A stretch of DNA of 22,510 bases from assembly GCA_934086485.1 (NCBI GenBank), contig CAKOIF010000021.1, forward strand, positions 1-22,510. Direction: 5' to 3'. The stretch comes from an uncultured Bacilli bacterium. Its GTDB lineage: Bacteria > Bacillota_I > Bacilli_A > RF39 > UBA660. Below are positions 1 to 6,923 of the stretch, in pieces (position 1 is the stretch's first letter; each line of letters opens with the position of its first letter). The notes beneath the pieces were generated by a model. The model was not told where the DNA came from, ran no database searches, and saw only the letters and a list, made by a program, of their open reading frames with translations. The position numbers and the translations under genes are program-made.

Positions 1-129
1 GAAGAAACAGACAAAAATGGCTTACCTAAAGTTAGTAAACCAGTTAAAATTATTTGTACTGTAGTAGTACTTCTTGTTGCTATTATCTTAGTAGTTGTTT
101 TGGTAAAAAGATTTTTTATGGTCAATTAA
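1..129 (+). CDS. C-terminal fragment of a membrane-anchored protein
   Basis: Only the last 42 codons are present, in frame 1, ending at TAA 127-129. The fragment is a short polar stretch (EETDKNGLPKVSKPVK), one hydrophobic segment of about 20 residues (IICTVVVLLVAIILVVVLV) and a short basic tail (KRFFMVN). This is the layout of a C-terminal membrane anchor, or of the last helix of a small membrane protein. No sorting signal is visible in the part seen. The family cannot be recognised. The last eight bases overlap the end of the convergent yolD-like gene. That the frame is coding is supported by its hydrophobic anchor and by a hairpin terminator starting about 40 bases downstream. Confidence 0.6.
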   Translation, partial: EETDKNGLPKVSKPVKIICTVVVLLVAIILVVVLVKRFFMVN

Positions 130-430
130 GACTTACAATTTGGTCAAATAAGATTGTATTATTTTCAAAATAGATTTTATGATAAGTAAAGTCTATTTTT
201 TTTATGTAACTATTTATTAAATTAATATTTCCATTTTGATAATATGAAATGTTAATTTTACTTTTACTATAGTAGGCAATAAGAAGTTTTTGTTCGTTAA
301 CATTTTTTTGTTCTTCGGATAAAATTGGCATACTTATTTTACTTTTGTCTTTTAAAATACTATTTATAATTTCTTTACTAGAAACCACTGAATTAAAGGG
401 CATCCATTTAATCATTCCACGGTCACGCAT
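122..430 (-). CDS. YolD-like protein, partner of the Y-family polymerase
   Basis: This small protein (102 aa) opens with MRDRGMIKWMPFNS. The RGMIKWxPFNS element is the hallmark of YolD-like proteins, which sit beside UvrX/YqjW-type Y-family polymerases in Bacillota and have been likened to UmuD partners. I choose the ATG at 428-430 because GGTGGT lies five bases upstream. A TTG at 440-442 is in frame but would place that site inside the gene. The start overlaps the end of the polymerase gene by eight bases (423-430), so the two are almost certainly translationally coupled. The 3' end runs eight bases into the convergent gene on the plus strand, and the terminator of that gene lies inside this coding sequence. 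The exact biochemical role of YolD proteins is not settled. Confidence 0.85.
   Translation of the reverse strand: MRDRGMIKWMPFNSVVSSKEIINSILKDKSKISMPILSEEQKNVNEQKLLIAYYSKSKINISYYQNGNINLINSYIKKIDFTYHKIYFENNTILFDQIVSLN
167..203 (+). terminator. Rho-independent terminator for the upstream plus-strand gene, inside yolD
   Basis: AAAATAGA pairs with TCTATTTT, and an inner TTTTA/TAAAG helix extends the stem to about 13 bp (one G-U) around a 7-nt loop. Eight T's run from 196 to 203. It lies about 40 bases after the stop at 129, so it would end the partial plus-strand gene, yet it sits within the antisense coding sequence of the yolD-like gene. Confidence 0.65.
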
Positions 431-1673
431 TATGACCACCAACTTTTTTATTTCTTTCTTTAATTGTAGAATCTTCGAGTAAACTTGAGGCTTTTAAAAT
501 ACTATTTTTGCCATATTTTTGTTTTATTTTATCAATAGTCAAATTAACTTCATCATCTTTTTTAATATTTTCATAGTTTTCAAATAGATTAAGTTGTGTT
601 CCTTTTTTATCTTTTAAACTGCCCGCACAAACAGTAACTTTTCTTATAGGCAATCCTTCATAAAATCTATCAAATATAATACTTGCATATTTAATAAGTT
701 CATTATTTTTATCTGTTGGACTATCAAGTTTTATATTATGATAAAATCCTCCCGGGGTATTTTTTGAGTAGCCAATTCCAAGACCAAAGTTTTGACATTC
801 TTTATTACTATTACGAAGCCTAGCACATAAGTTATCTATCATTTCATTTATAATTATAAAAATATTTTTTTCATTATAATCTTTGAATAGAACTTGTGAA
901 TTTGAATAAGATTTATCTTTTGTTTGTCCATTAAAATCAGAAATTTTACTTGTATCAATACCATTAGCATGATTCCAAAGTTCAAGCCCCATAACACCAA
1001 ACTTATCTTTTAGAATACCGGGATTTGTTTTGGCTAAATCTTCGATTGAAAAAATACCTATTTTGTTTAAATTTCTTTCCATATTTTTGCCTATACCCCA
1101 CATATTACTTAAAGGAGAAATTTTCCAAAGTTTCTTTTCTACATCATCATAAGTCCATTTACTTATATTATCTTTTGTATGTTTTGCTTCGATGTCCATA
1201 CTTACTTTAGCAAGAAGCATATTTGGACCAATACCTGCGGTAGCGGTAAGATGCGTTTTTTCATAAACTTTAGCAAGTATTTCTTTTGCAAGTTCATAAT
1301 CTGTTTTTTGATATAACTTTAAATAATGGGTAACATCTAAAAAACATTCATCAATAGAGTAGATGTGTAAATCTTCTTTAGAAACATAGTCTAAATATAC
1401 AGAGACAACCTCTTTACTTTTTTGAATATAATAATTCATATGAGGCATTATGGTATCGTATTTAATATTTTTAGGTATTTCAAAAACTCTACCTCTTGAG
1501 GGAACCCCTAAAGTTTTTAAATAGGGAGTAACTGCTAAAGTAATAGCACCACCACCTTGATTTGGATTAGCCACAATAAGAGGATAAGAAAATGGATCTT
1601 TATTTAATCTTATACATTCACAAGATGCAAAAAAACTTTTTAAATCTATACAAATAATATGATTATTTTCCAT
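423..1673 (-). CDS. Y-family (UmuC/DinB/UvrX-type) DNA polymerase
   Basis: A translesion DNA polymerase of 416 aa that extends primers past damaged template bases at low fidelity in the cytoplasm. The first catalytic Asp is D10 in CIDLKSFFASCE and the second acidic pair is in SIDECFLD (D108, E109); both are the family's metal-binding motifs. ATAGIGPNMLLAKVSMD and the WGIG helix-hairpin-helix follow, then the little-finger region. PLIVANPNQGGG resembles the UvrX/YqjW branch rather than DinB, which fits the YolD partner downstream. The start is the ATG at 1671-1673, with AGGAGG five bases upstream; an in-frame TTG at 1686-1688 would precede that site. A good promoter and a LexA-box-like palindrome lie just upstream, so induction by DNA damage is likely. 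There is no sign of truncation. Confidence 0.93.
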   Translation of the reverse strand: MENNHIICIDLKSFFASCECIRLNKDPFSYPLIVANPNQGGGAITLAVTPYLKTLGVPSRGRVFEIPKNIKYDTIMPHMNYYIQKSKEVVSVYLDYVSKEDLHIYSIDECFLDVTHYLKLYQKTDYELAKEILAKVYEKTHLTATAGIGPNMLLAKVSMDIEAKHTKDNISKWTYDDVEKKLWKISPLSNMWGIGKNMERNLNKIGIFSIEDLAKTNPGILKDKFGVMGLELWNHANGIDTSKISDFNGQTKDKSYSNSQVLFKDYNEKNIFIIINEMIDNLCARLRNSNKECQNFGLGIGYSKNTPGGFYHNIKLDSPTDKNNELIKYASIIFDRFYEGLPIRKVTVCAGSLKDKKGTQLNLFENYENIKKDDEVNLTIDKIKQKYGKNSILKASSLLEDSTIKERNKKVGGHNA

Positions 1674-1685
1674 AATGCCTCCTTG

Positions 1686-1699
1686 CAAACAAATGTTTA
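1686..1699. promoter_or_regulatory. LexA/DinR-box-like operator
   Basis: CAAACAAATGTTTA matches the Bacillus DinR (LexA) consensus CGAACRNRYGTTYC at 12 of 14 positions, and its AAAC/GTTT half-sites are symmetric. It lies immediately after the predicted start of transcription of the polymerase operon and before its ribosome binding site, where a bound repressor would block transcription. The mismatches are the G of the left arm and the last C. Confidence 0.6.
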
Positions 1700-1706
1700 T
1701 AACACT

Positions 1707-1734
1707 ATTATATCTAAAATAAGTTAAAAATCAA
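1707..1734 (-). promoter_or_regulatory. Sigma-A promoter of the polymerase-yolD operon
   Basis: On the minus strand TTGATT (1734-1729) is followed after 16 bases by a perfect TATAAT (1712-1707). Transcription would begin near 1700, at the edge of the LexA-box-like site. Confidence 0.75.
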
Positions 1735-1824
1735 CTGGTAAAAATATACAATTTTGTTATTGGTAGGTACTTGTAAATATGTTTTAAATTTGATAAGATT
1801 AATTAAGAATAGAGAGGATTATCT

Positions 1825-2466
1825 ATGAGTGAAAAAGATAAATTAAAATCACAAGTTTATTTAATAATTTTCATATTTATATTTTTAATGATTGTAGTAA
1901 CAGGTGTTTATGCATACTACATAACAAAAGATTTTAAATATGGTTCTTTTGATGTTGATGTTAAAACAAAAGGTGTTGATACTTTAAAAATTAAAAGTGG
2001 AAATGATATAAATATTAATGCAAATGATCATAACTTTATTAAGGATGTTGGACAGTCAATTACTGGAGAAACTTCAATAGATGTAAATCTTGAAACTACT
2101 AAAGAAAAAATAAAGTATTGTTATGATGTTTATTATGAAGCACCAGAGTATGAAGTATTTAAATATAGTAATTACCCAAATAGTGAACTTACTTTAAATG
2201 TATATTCGAAAGTAGATGATGAAGAGGAAAAACTTCTTATTGAAAATATGGACATAACTACAGTAAAAGGTAAGATAAACATTCCTATTAATTTAAATAT
2301 TGATAATTATGAACATAGTATAGATACAGTAAAAAGAGTAAATAAAAATATTAAGTATATAGCAAAAGTTACTTATAATTATTTTAAAGATATTGATCAA
2401 GGAATTAATGATGGTGCAAATTATAAAGCTAAATTTAATATAGACAATGTAAGAGAGTGCAAATAA
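1825..2466 (+). CDS. Exported, N-terminally anchored protein of unknown function
   Basis: The protein has 213 aa. A short charged N-terminus (MSEKDKLKSQ) is followed by a hydrophobic segment at about residues 11-32 that ends VYAYYITKDFKYGSFDVDV. The rest is a polar, Asn/Asp/Lys-rich ectodomain with a single Cys pair region (KYCYD) and a terminal REC. The boundary resembles that of the 553-residue surface protein at 17244 (FAYFGSFDVNL). Both recall the signal region of SipW-processed TasA/camelysin-like proteins, but that likeness is only by eye. GAGAGGA lies six bases before the ATG. I recognise no family. It is probably an extracellular, membrane-tethered or secreted protein. Confidence 0.75.
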   Translation: MSEKDKLKSQVYLIIFIFIFLMIVVTGVYAYYITKDFKYGSFDVDVKTKGVDTLKIKSGNDININANDHNFIKDVGQSITGETSIDVNLETTKEKIKYCYDVYYEAPEYEVFKYSNYPNSELTLNVYSKVDDEEEKLLIENMDITTVKGKINIPINLNIDNYEHSIDTVKRVNKNIKYIAKVTYNYFKDIDQGINDGANYKAKFNIDNVRECK

Positions 2467-2475
2467 CACTTTCTT

Positions 2476-2507
2476 TTTCTTATTGTGGACTTTTTATAAG
2501 AAATTTT
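2476..2507 (+). terminator. Weak hairpin terminator after the exported protein gene
   Basis: TTTCTTAT (2476-2483) pairs with ATAAGAAA (2496-2503) around a 12-nt loop and is followed by TTTT. The T tract is short, so termination may be partial. It overlaps the promoter of the next operon. Confidence 0.4.
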
Positions 2508-2514
2508 GTATAAT
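2486..2514 (+). promoter_or_regulatory. Promoter of the ZIP-SDR-patatin operon
   Basis: TGGACT (four of six to TTGACA) is separated by 17 bases from a perfect TATAAT at 2509-2514. The expected start near 2521 leaves a leader of only about ten bases before the ATG at 2531. Confidence 0.6.
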
Positions 2515-2530
2515 TTGATTGGTGGTAGTA

Positions 2531-3247
2531 ATGAAGGCATTAATATTAACATTAGTAACAGGAATATTTTTCTTATTTGGTATTTTTATAAATAAATTAT
2601 TTAAATCAAATAAAAATATTGAGGCTTTTTCTGTTGGTATGTCTTTTGTAGTTCTTTTTAATATTATCTTTTTTGATATTATTCCAGAAATAAAAGAATT
2701 TTTTGATTTTAAATATTTTTTGATAGTAATTCTAGGTTTTTCACTTCTTAAAATTCTTGACTTTTTTGTACCAGATCATAATCATCATCATAAAGAAAAA
2801 CTTGATAATATAAAAGAACATAATAATCATCAAACTCATTTAGGCGTTATAACAATTCTTGCTTTACTATTACATAATATAATTGAAAATATGGTTTTAT
2901 ATAATATAACTTTAGGAAGTTTTAAGACTGGTTTAGTTTTATGTTTAGGAATAGGACTACATAATATTCCCTTAGGATTTCAAATTGAAAGTGGTTTAAA
3001 GGGTAAAAATAAATTTAAAGTTTTTATCCTTACAATGTCTGGATTTATCGGTGGACTAATATGCTATTTCTTTAAAAGCATTCCTCTTTATATAACAAAT
3101 TATTTATTATCATTCACATTAGGAATGCTTATCTATTTATGCTTTTTTGAACTTCTTAAGGAGTTATTTGTTAATAGAAAAAATAAAGGCACTTATTTTG
3201 GTATAGGACTTGGAATAATACTTGTTATTATTTTACACATTTTATAA
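2531..3247 (+). CDS. ZIP-family metal (zinc/iron/manganese) transporter
   Basis: A polytopic membrane protein of 238 aa with about eight hydrophobic segments. The central pair of helices carries the ZIP metal-site motifs HNIIEN and HNIPLGFQIE, in which His, Asn and Glu line the transport path. Between TM3 and TM4 is a His-rich loop (DHNHHHKEK and later HNNHQTH), typical of ZIP transporters and thought to bind metal. It should import divalent cations across the cytoplasmic membrane; the metal cannot be told from sequence. I choose ATG 2531, with GGTGGT four bases upstream, over an in-frame TTG at 2519. It is the first gene of an operon and ends nine bases before the next start. No metalloregulator box was recognised. 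Confidence 0.88.
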   Translation: MKALILTLVTGIFFLFGIFINKLFKSNKNIEAFSVGMSFVVLFNIIFFDIIPEIKEFFDFKYFLIVILGFSLLKILDFFVPDHNHHHKEKLDNIKEHNNHQTHLGVITILALLLHNIIENMVLYNITLGSFKTGLVLCLGIGLHNIPLGFQIESGLKGKNKFKVFILTMSGFIGGLICYFFKSIPLYITNYLLSFTLGMLIYLCFFELLKELFVNRKNKGTYFGIGLGIILVIILHIL

Positions 3248-3256
3248 AGGAGAATT

Positions 3257-4138
3257 ATGAAGAAGGTTGTAGTATTCGGGGGAGCCGGTAGTATTGGCTT
3301 ATCATTAATTAAGTATTTACTTTCCGAAGGTAAATATGAGATTACTGTTGTGGATTTAAAAAATAAAGAAACAATTAAGAGACTAAAAAAATATAAAAAA
3401 AGAATTAATATTATTTATTCTGATTGTTTTGATCGTGGTTTAATTGATTTTTTAATTAAAACTCATGATTATGTTATTAATTTAGCATCATGCATATTAC
3501 CTCTTGCAAATTATAAAGAGGACCTTGCTAATAAAATAGAGTATGGTGTTACTGAAAATATTATTAAAGCAATTACTTATTATAATCCTAATTGTACTTT
3601 AATTTATGGTAGTAGTACAAGTATTTTTGAAAATTTAGATACATATTATAACAAAGCAAAGATTAAAACTGAAAAGCTTGTTACAAGCAAATGTAAAAAT
3701 TATGTTATTGTAAGGTTTCCTTTGGTACTTTGTGATTTAACATGTGAACCATTTATTTATACAGTTAAAAAGGATAATTTAGTATCATGTATTACTAAAG
3801 AGGATGGTGCATATGCAATATGTAAAATTTTAGATAATTTAGATAAAGTAAATAAAAAAGAAATTAATTTAGGTAATATTGAGTGCAAATACGAAGACAT
3901 ACTTAATAATATTTTAAAATATCATGGACTTTCATTTAACTATATTTTATCAAGAATATTTTTAAGTAAAGATATGTCTTTTCCAATACTTAATGATTCA
4001 AAAAAATATGAAAAGATTTTAGAGTATTCAAGTGATTCATTAGATAGCTATTTTATGAGACAAAAACGAAGAAGTAGACATAGAAAGATTAATATTTTAC
4101 TAGGTAAATTCATACTTTTAATTAAGAAAGGAAGGTAG
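3257..4138 (+). CDS. NAD(P)-dependent epimerase/dehydratase-like SDR protein
   Basis: The N-terminus has the Rossmann dinucleotide motif GGAGSIG (residues 8-14) after a beta strand (KKVVVF), then an acidic residue ending strand two (VVDLKN) that suggests NAD preference. INLAS and YGSSTSIF correspond to the SDR strands four and five, and YYNKAK matches the extended-SDR catalytic YxxxK. The length (293 aa) fits sugar-nucleotide epimerases/dehydratases. The C-terminus is unusual: a very basic stretch (RQKRRSRHRK) followed by a hydrophobic patch (INILLGKFILLI) that may associate with the membrane. A strong site (AAAGGAG) precedes the ATG. It lies in an operon between the ZIP transporter and a patatin-like lipase, so a role in lipid or surface-glycan metabolism is possible. 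The substrate is unknown. Confidence 0.8.
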   Translation: MKKVVVFGGAGSIGLSLIKYLLSEGKYEITVVDLKNKETIKRLKKYKKRINIIYSDCFDRGLIDFLIKTHDYVINLASCILPLANYKEDLANKIEYGVTENIIKAITYYNPNCTLIYGSSTSIFENLDTYYNKAKIKTEKLVTSKCKNYVIVRFPLVLCDLTCEPFIYTVKKDNLVSCITKEDGAYAICKILDNLDKVNKKEINLGNIECKYEDILNNILKYHGLSFNYILSRIFLSKDMSFPILNDSKKYEKILEYSSDSLDSYFMRQKRRSRHRKINILLGKFILLIKKGR

Positions 4139-4139
4139 T

Positions 4140-5186
4140 ATGGTAGGACTTGCATTAGCTGGAGGGGGAGTTAAAGGTAGTTATCAAATTGGTGCTTATA
4201 TGGCCTTTAAAAAATGTCATATTAAATTTGATGGTGTATGTGGAACCTCAATTGGTTCATTTAATGCTGCAATGATTGCTGCAGGAAGAGAAGAAGAACT
4301 TCTTGATTTTTGGCTTAATGCAGATATTGGTAAAATACTTGGATATGAAAAAAAATATGTTGATTTAGTTAATAGTGAAAATAAGGATGAACTTGAACTT
4401 TTAAAATCGAGTTTTGATAATTTTGTAAATATTATAAAAAATAAAGGAATAAGTATCGAAGGGCTTCAGTCTACTTTAAAAGATTTTAATTTAGAACCTG
4501 ATATTAGAAATAGTAAAATGGATTTTGGACTTATTACTTATAGACTTAAGGATTTTAAACCTTTAGAACTTTTTAAGGAAGATATGAAAAAAGGTTCTAT
4601 AAATAACTATATTATTTCAAGTTGTTATTTACCAGTATTTAAAATGGAAAAACTCGAAGAGGACAGTTACTATTTTGATGGTGGTATTTATGATAATTGC
4701 CCTGCGAATATGATGCTTAAAAAAGGTTATGATAAGGTATATCGTGTTGAACTAAAAGGTATGGGTTTTAAGAAAAAACTTATTGATAAAGATAAAGTTA
4801 TAACAATAGTTCCTACAAGAAAACTATCTTCAACATTAACAGTTAATAAAAAGGCAATTACTGAAAATATTCAAATAGGTTATTTTGATACAATAAAAGT
4901 TCTTAAAAATTATCCTGGAGAAAGATATATATTTAAAAAAAGTCCTAATTGGTATTATGATTTTGTACTTAAAAATGTTTCTGATAAAGACATATTAAAA
5001 TATAAAACTTTATTTAATGTTAAAGATAATAAGTCACTTGTTATTAAACTTATTGAGTATGCTATGGAAAAAGATGATGCAACTTACTTTAATATATATA
5101 GTTTAAATAAAATGATTAAAAGATATAAAAATAGTAATCAAAAATATGGTATTTATAGAGTAATTAAAGATTTTAAAACATTTTAG
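4140..5186 (+). CDS. Patatin-like phospholipase/acylhydrolase
   Basis: A 348-aa protein with the complete patatin dyad. The oxyanion loop is GGGVKG (residues 8-13), the nucleophile elbow is GTSIG with Ser37, and the catalytic Asp180 lies in DGGIYDNCP. Patatin-like hydrolases cleave acyl esters of phospholipids or neutral lipids. There is no signal peptide, so it acts in the cytoplasm or on the inner membrane face. The C-terminal 120 residues are Lys/Tyr-rich with no recognisable domain. It begins one base after the stop of the SDR gene, with AAAGGAAGG overlapping the end of that gene, so the two are co-expressed. The transcript ends at the strong hairpin at 5197. Confidence 0.9.
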   Translation: MVGLALAGGGVKGSYQIGAYMAFKKCHIKFDGVCGTSIGSFNAAMIAAGREEELLDFWLNADIGKILGYEKKYVDLVNSENKDELELLKSSFDNFVNIIKNKGISIEGLQSTLKDFNLEPDIRNSKMDFGLITYRLKDFKPLELFKEDMKKGSINNYIISSCYLPVFKMEKLEEDSYYFDGGIYDNCPANMMLKKGYDKVYRVELKGMGFKKKLIDKDKVITIVPTRKLSSTLTVNKKAITENIQIGYFDTIKVLKNYPGERYIFKKSPNWYYDFVLKNVSDKDILKYKTLFNVKDNKSLVIKLIEYAMEKDDATYFNIYSLNKMIKRYKNSNQKYGIYRVIKDFKTF

Positions 5187-5196
5187 CTAAATAATT

Positions 5197-5237
5197 AAAA
5201 ATCTATTTTAGCATTATTGCAAAGTAGATTTTTTTTT
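5197..5237 (+). terminator. Strong Rho-independent terminator
   Basis: AAAAATCTA pairs with TAGATTTTT (9 bp). The stem continues through TTTT/AAAG and GCA/TGC with one bulged A around a TTAT loop, then a run of nine T's. It ends the ZIP-SDR-patatin operon. Confidence 0.85.
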
Positions 5238-5245
5238 AGTATAAT
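5217..5245 (+). promoter_or_regulatory. Promoter of the sepF operon, nested in the terminator
   Basis: TTGCAA (5217-5222), a 17-base spacer and a perfect TATAAT (5240-5245). The -35 element is part of the loop and right arm of the preceding terminator, and the T tract forms the spacer. Confidence 0.75.
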
Positions 5246-5270
5246 TAAATAGATACTAGGAGGGCTAAGT

Positions 5271-5678
5271 ATGGCTTTTAAATTTAAAAAATTATTTGAG
5301 GATAATGATGATGAAATGCAAAGTGTTAGTGAAGATGAATTTTATAGTATAAGTAAAGAGGATGCTGTAAAAGAGGCAGATAAAACTGGAAATAAAATGA
5401 TTCTTTTAGAACCACGTGCATATTCTGAATCTCAACAAATTGCTGATCACCTTAAAAACCGTAATTCTGTTGTTGTTAATTTAAAAAGGGTTACTGCACC
5501 GCAAGCAAAAAGAATTATTGACTTTTTAAGTGGATGTATTTATGCAATTGGTGGTTCAATGCAAAAAATTGGTGTTGGTATTTATTTATGTACACCTAAA
5601 AATGTAAATGTACAAGGTAAAATAACAGATGATTCAGAGAAAAAAGAAAAAGAAGATTACGAAGAAATAGATTTATAG
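5271..5678 (+). CDS. sepF: Cell division protein SepF
   Basis: At 135 aa this is close to the usual SepF length. The N-terminus MAFKFKKLF is the short amphipathic membrane-targeting helix, followed by an acidic Ser/Asp-rich linker (residues 10-40). The conserved core (about 41-118) carries ILLEPRAYSESQQIADHLKN, VVVNLKRV and RIIDFLSGCIYAIGGSMQKIGVGIYLCTP, all characteristic of the SepF ring-forming domain. SepF tethers FtsZ to the membrane and bundles its filaments at the septum. AGGAGGG lies six bases upstream of the ATG. It heads an operon with divIVA, cdsA and rseP. In many Bacillota sepF sits near divIVA and ylmG/ylmH, which are absent here. Confidence 0.95.
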   Translation: MAFKFKKLFEDNDDEMQSVSEDEFYSISKEDAVKEADKTGNKMILLEPRAYSESQQIADHLKNRNSVVVNLKRVTAPQAKRIIDFLSGCIYAIGGSMQKIGVGIYLCTPKNVNVQGKITDDSEKKEKEDYEEIDL

Positions 5679-5691
5679 AAAGGTATAGTCC

Positions 5692-6117
5692 ATGGTTAAG
5701 TTTAGAACAAATATCTATGGTTATAATAAAAGTGATGTCGCTAGTTTTGTTAAGGAAGTAGCAAGTGAATATGAAAGCATCTATGAAAAACTTAAAAATG
5801 TTACTTTAGAGGCTGAAAGTTTAAGAAAAGAAAATGAAAAATATAAAAGCCTAGAAAAAACACTTAACGACACTCTTTTACTTGCTCAAGAAACTAGTGC
5901 TAATGCGCAAAAAGCGGCTTATGCACAAAGTAAATTAATCGTGGAGGATGCTAGAAATAATGCTTCGAAGATTGTGAATAATTCATTAATTAAAGCACAA
6001 AATATTGAAAGAGAAGCTGAAGAATTACAAAGAAAAGTTATAAGTTATAAAAAAAGATTTATTGCTCTTGTTGAATCACAAGTAGATGAGATGGATAAGT
6101 TTGATGAGAGGCTGTAA
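5692..6117 (+). CDS. divIVA: DivIVA-domain cell division/polarity protein
   Basis: The first 35 residues (VKFRTNIYGYNKSDVASFVKEV) are the DivIVA membrane-binding domain, which senses curved membrane at poles and septa. The rest (about 36-141) is a continuous coiled coil rich in Glu, Lys, Ala and Ser, followed by a short acidic end. The protein is shorter (141 aa) than B. subtilis DivIVA and lacks a long tail. It starts 14 bases after sepF (AAAGG upstream) and ends one base before the preferred cdsA start, so sepF, divIVA and cdsA should be one transcript. Its likely job is to mark the division site or pole and recruit partners. Confidence 0.9.
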   Translation: MVKFRTNIYGYNKSDVASFVKEVASEYESIYEKLKNVTLEAESLRKENEKYKSLEKTLNDTLLLAQETSANAQKAAYAQSKLIVEDARNNASKIVNNSLIKAQNIEREAEELQRKVISYKKRFIALVESQVDEMDKFDERL

Positions 6118-6118
6118 A

Positions 6119-6907
6119 ATGAAGACAAGAATTATTAGTGCGGTGGTTGCAATAGCTATCGCAATTCCATTTATTTATTTAGGAGGGTATCCATATAAAA
6201 TCGCTGTGGGACTCATAGCATTATGGTCATATAAAGAAATTATGAGTTTGAAAAAAACACACGAAAAGTTACCAACTGTTCCAATGTTTTTAGGACTTTT
6301 AGGTTTACTTTTGATAGTGTTTGCTAATACAACATATTCTCTTTATTATAGTGGAGTGTCATATATTTATTTAGCAGTATTATGTTTTGGACTAATTGTA
6401 CCAACATTATTTTATGATAGTTATACAATAAAAGATGCTTTTCATTTAATTGGTTTACTTTTATTTGTTGGACTTGGTTTTAATAGTTTGATACTAGTTA
6501 GGAATTTAGATTTAAAATTATTTTTATATTTGGTTTCAATTCCAGTTATAACTGATTCATTTGCTCTTTTTGCGGGTAAAATGTTTGGTAAAAATAAAAT
6601 GTGTCCAAATATTTCACCTAAAAAGACTTGGGAAGGATGCTTGGGAGGAAGCCTTTTTGGAACAATAATTCCTTGTATTTTATATTTCATATTATTTAAA
6701 AAAATTAATTTTATAATTATATTAATTACATTTATTTTAACAATAATGGATCAACTTGGTGATTTAATATTTAGTAAATTAAAAAGAGAAAATAATATTA
6801 AAGATTATTCAAATATAATGCCTGGTCATGGTGGAGCACTTGATAGGCTTGATAGTACGCTTGTTATATTTTTAACATATGTAGTACTTTCATTAATATT
6901 ATTATAG
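6119..6907 (+). CDS. cdsA: Phosphatidate cytidylyltransferase (CDP-diacylglycerol synthase)
   Basis: An integral membrane enzyme that joins CTP to phosphatidic acid to make CDP-diacylglycerol, the precursor of acidic phospholipids. The 262-aa protein has about seven to eight hydrophobic segments. Near the C-terminus it carries the family signature, running from SKLKRENNIKDYSN to MPGHGGALDRLDS, with the conserved HGG and DRxD residues. PKKTWEG in the cytoplasmic loop is also typical. I choose ATG 6119, preceded by GAGAGG; an in-frame ATG at 6086 would overlap divIVA by 32 bases. The usual neighbours uppS upstream and dxr downstream are missing: cdsA lies directly between divIVA and rseP. Confidence 0.95.
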   Translation: MKTRIISAVVAIAIAIPFIYLGGYPYKIAVGLIALWSYKEIMSLKKTHEKLPTVPMFLGLLGLLLIVFANTTYSLYYSGVSYIYLAVLCFGLIVPTLFYDSYTIKDAFHLIGLLLFVGLGFNSLILVRNLDLKLFLYLVSIPVITDSFALFAGKMFGKNKMCPNISPKKTWEGCLGGSLFGTIIPCILYFILFKKINFIIILITFILTIMDQLGDLIFSKLKRENNIKDYSNIMPGHGGALDRLDSTLVIFLTYVVLSLILL

Positions 6908-6923
6908 AAAGGAGAAAAAAATT

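Noticed and set aside
1025..1210. Plus-strand open frame inside the polymerase gene
   Set aside because: It is antisense to conserved polymerase codons, has low-complexity Leu/Tyr content and no ribosome binding site.
6442..6690. Minus-strand open frame inside cdsA
   Set aside because: It is a shadow of a well-supported gene, with no start signals of its own.
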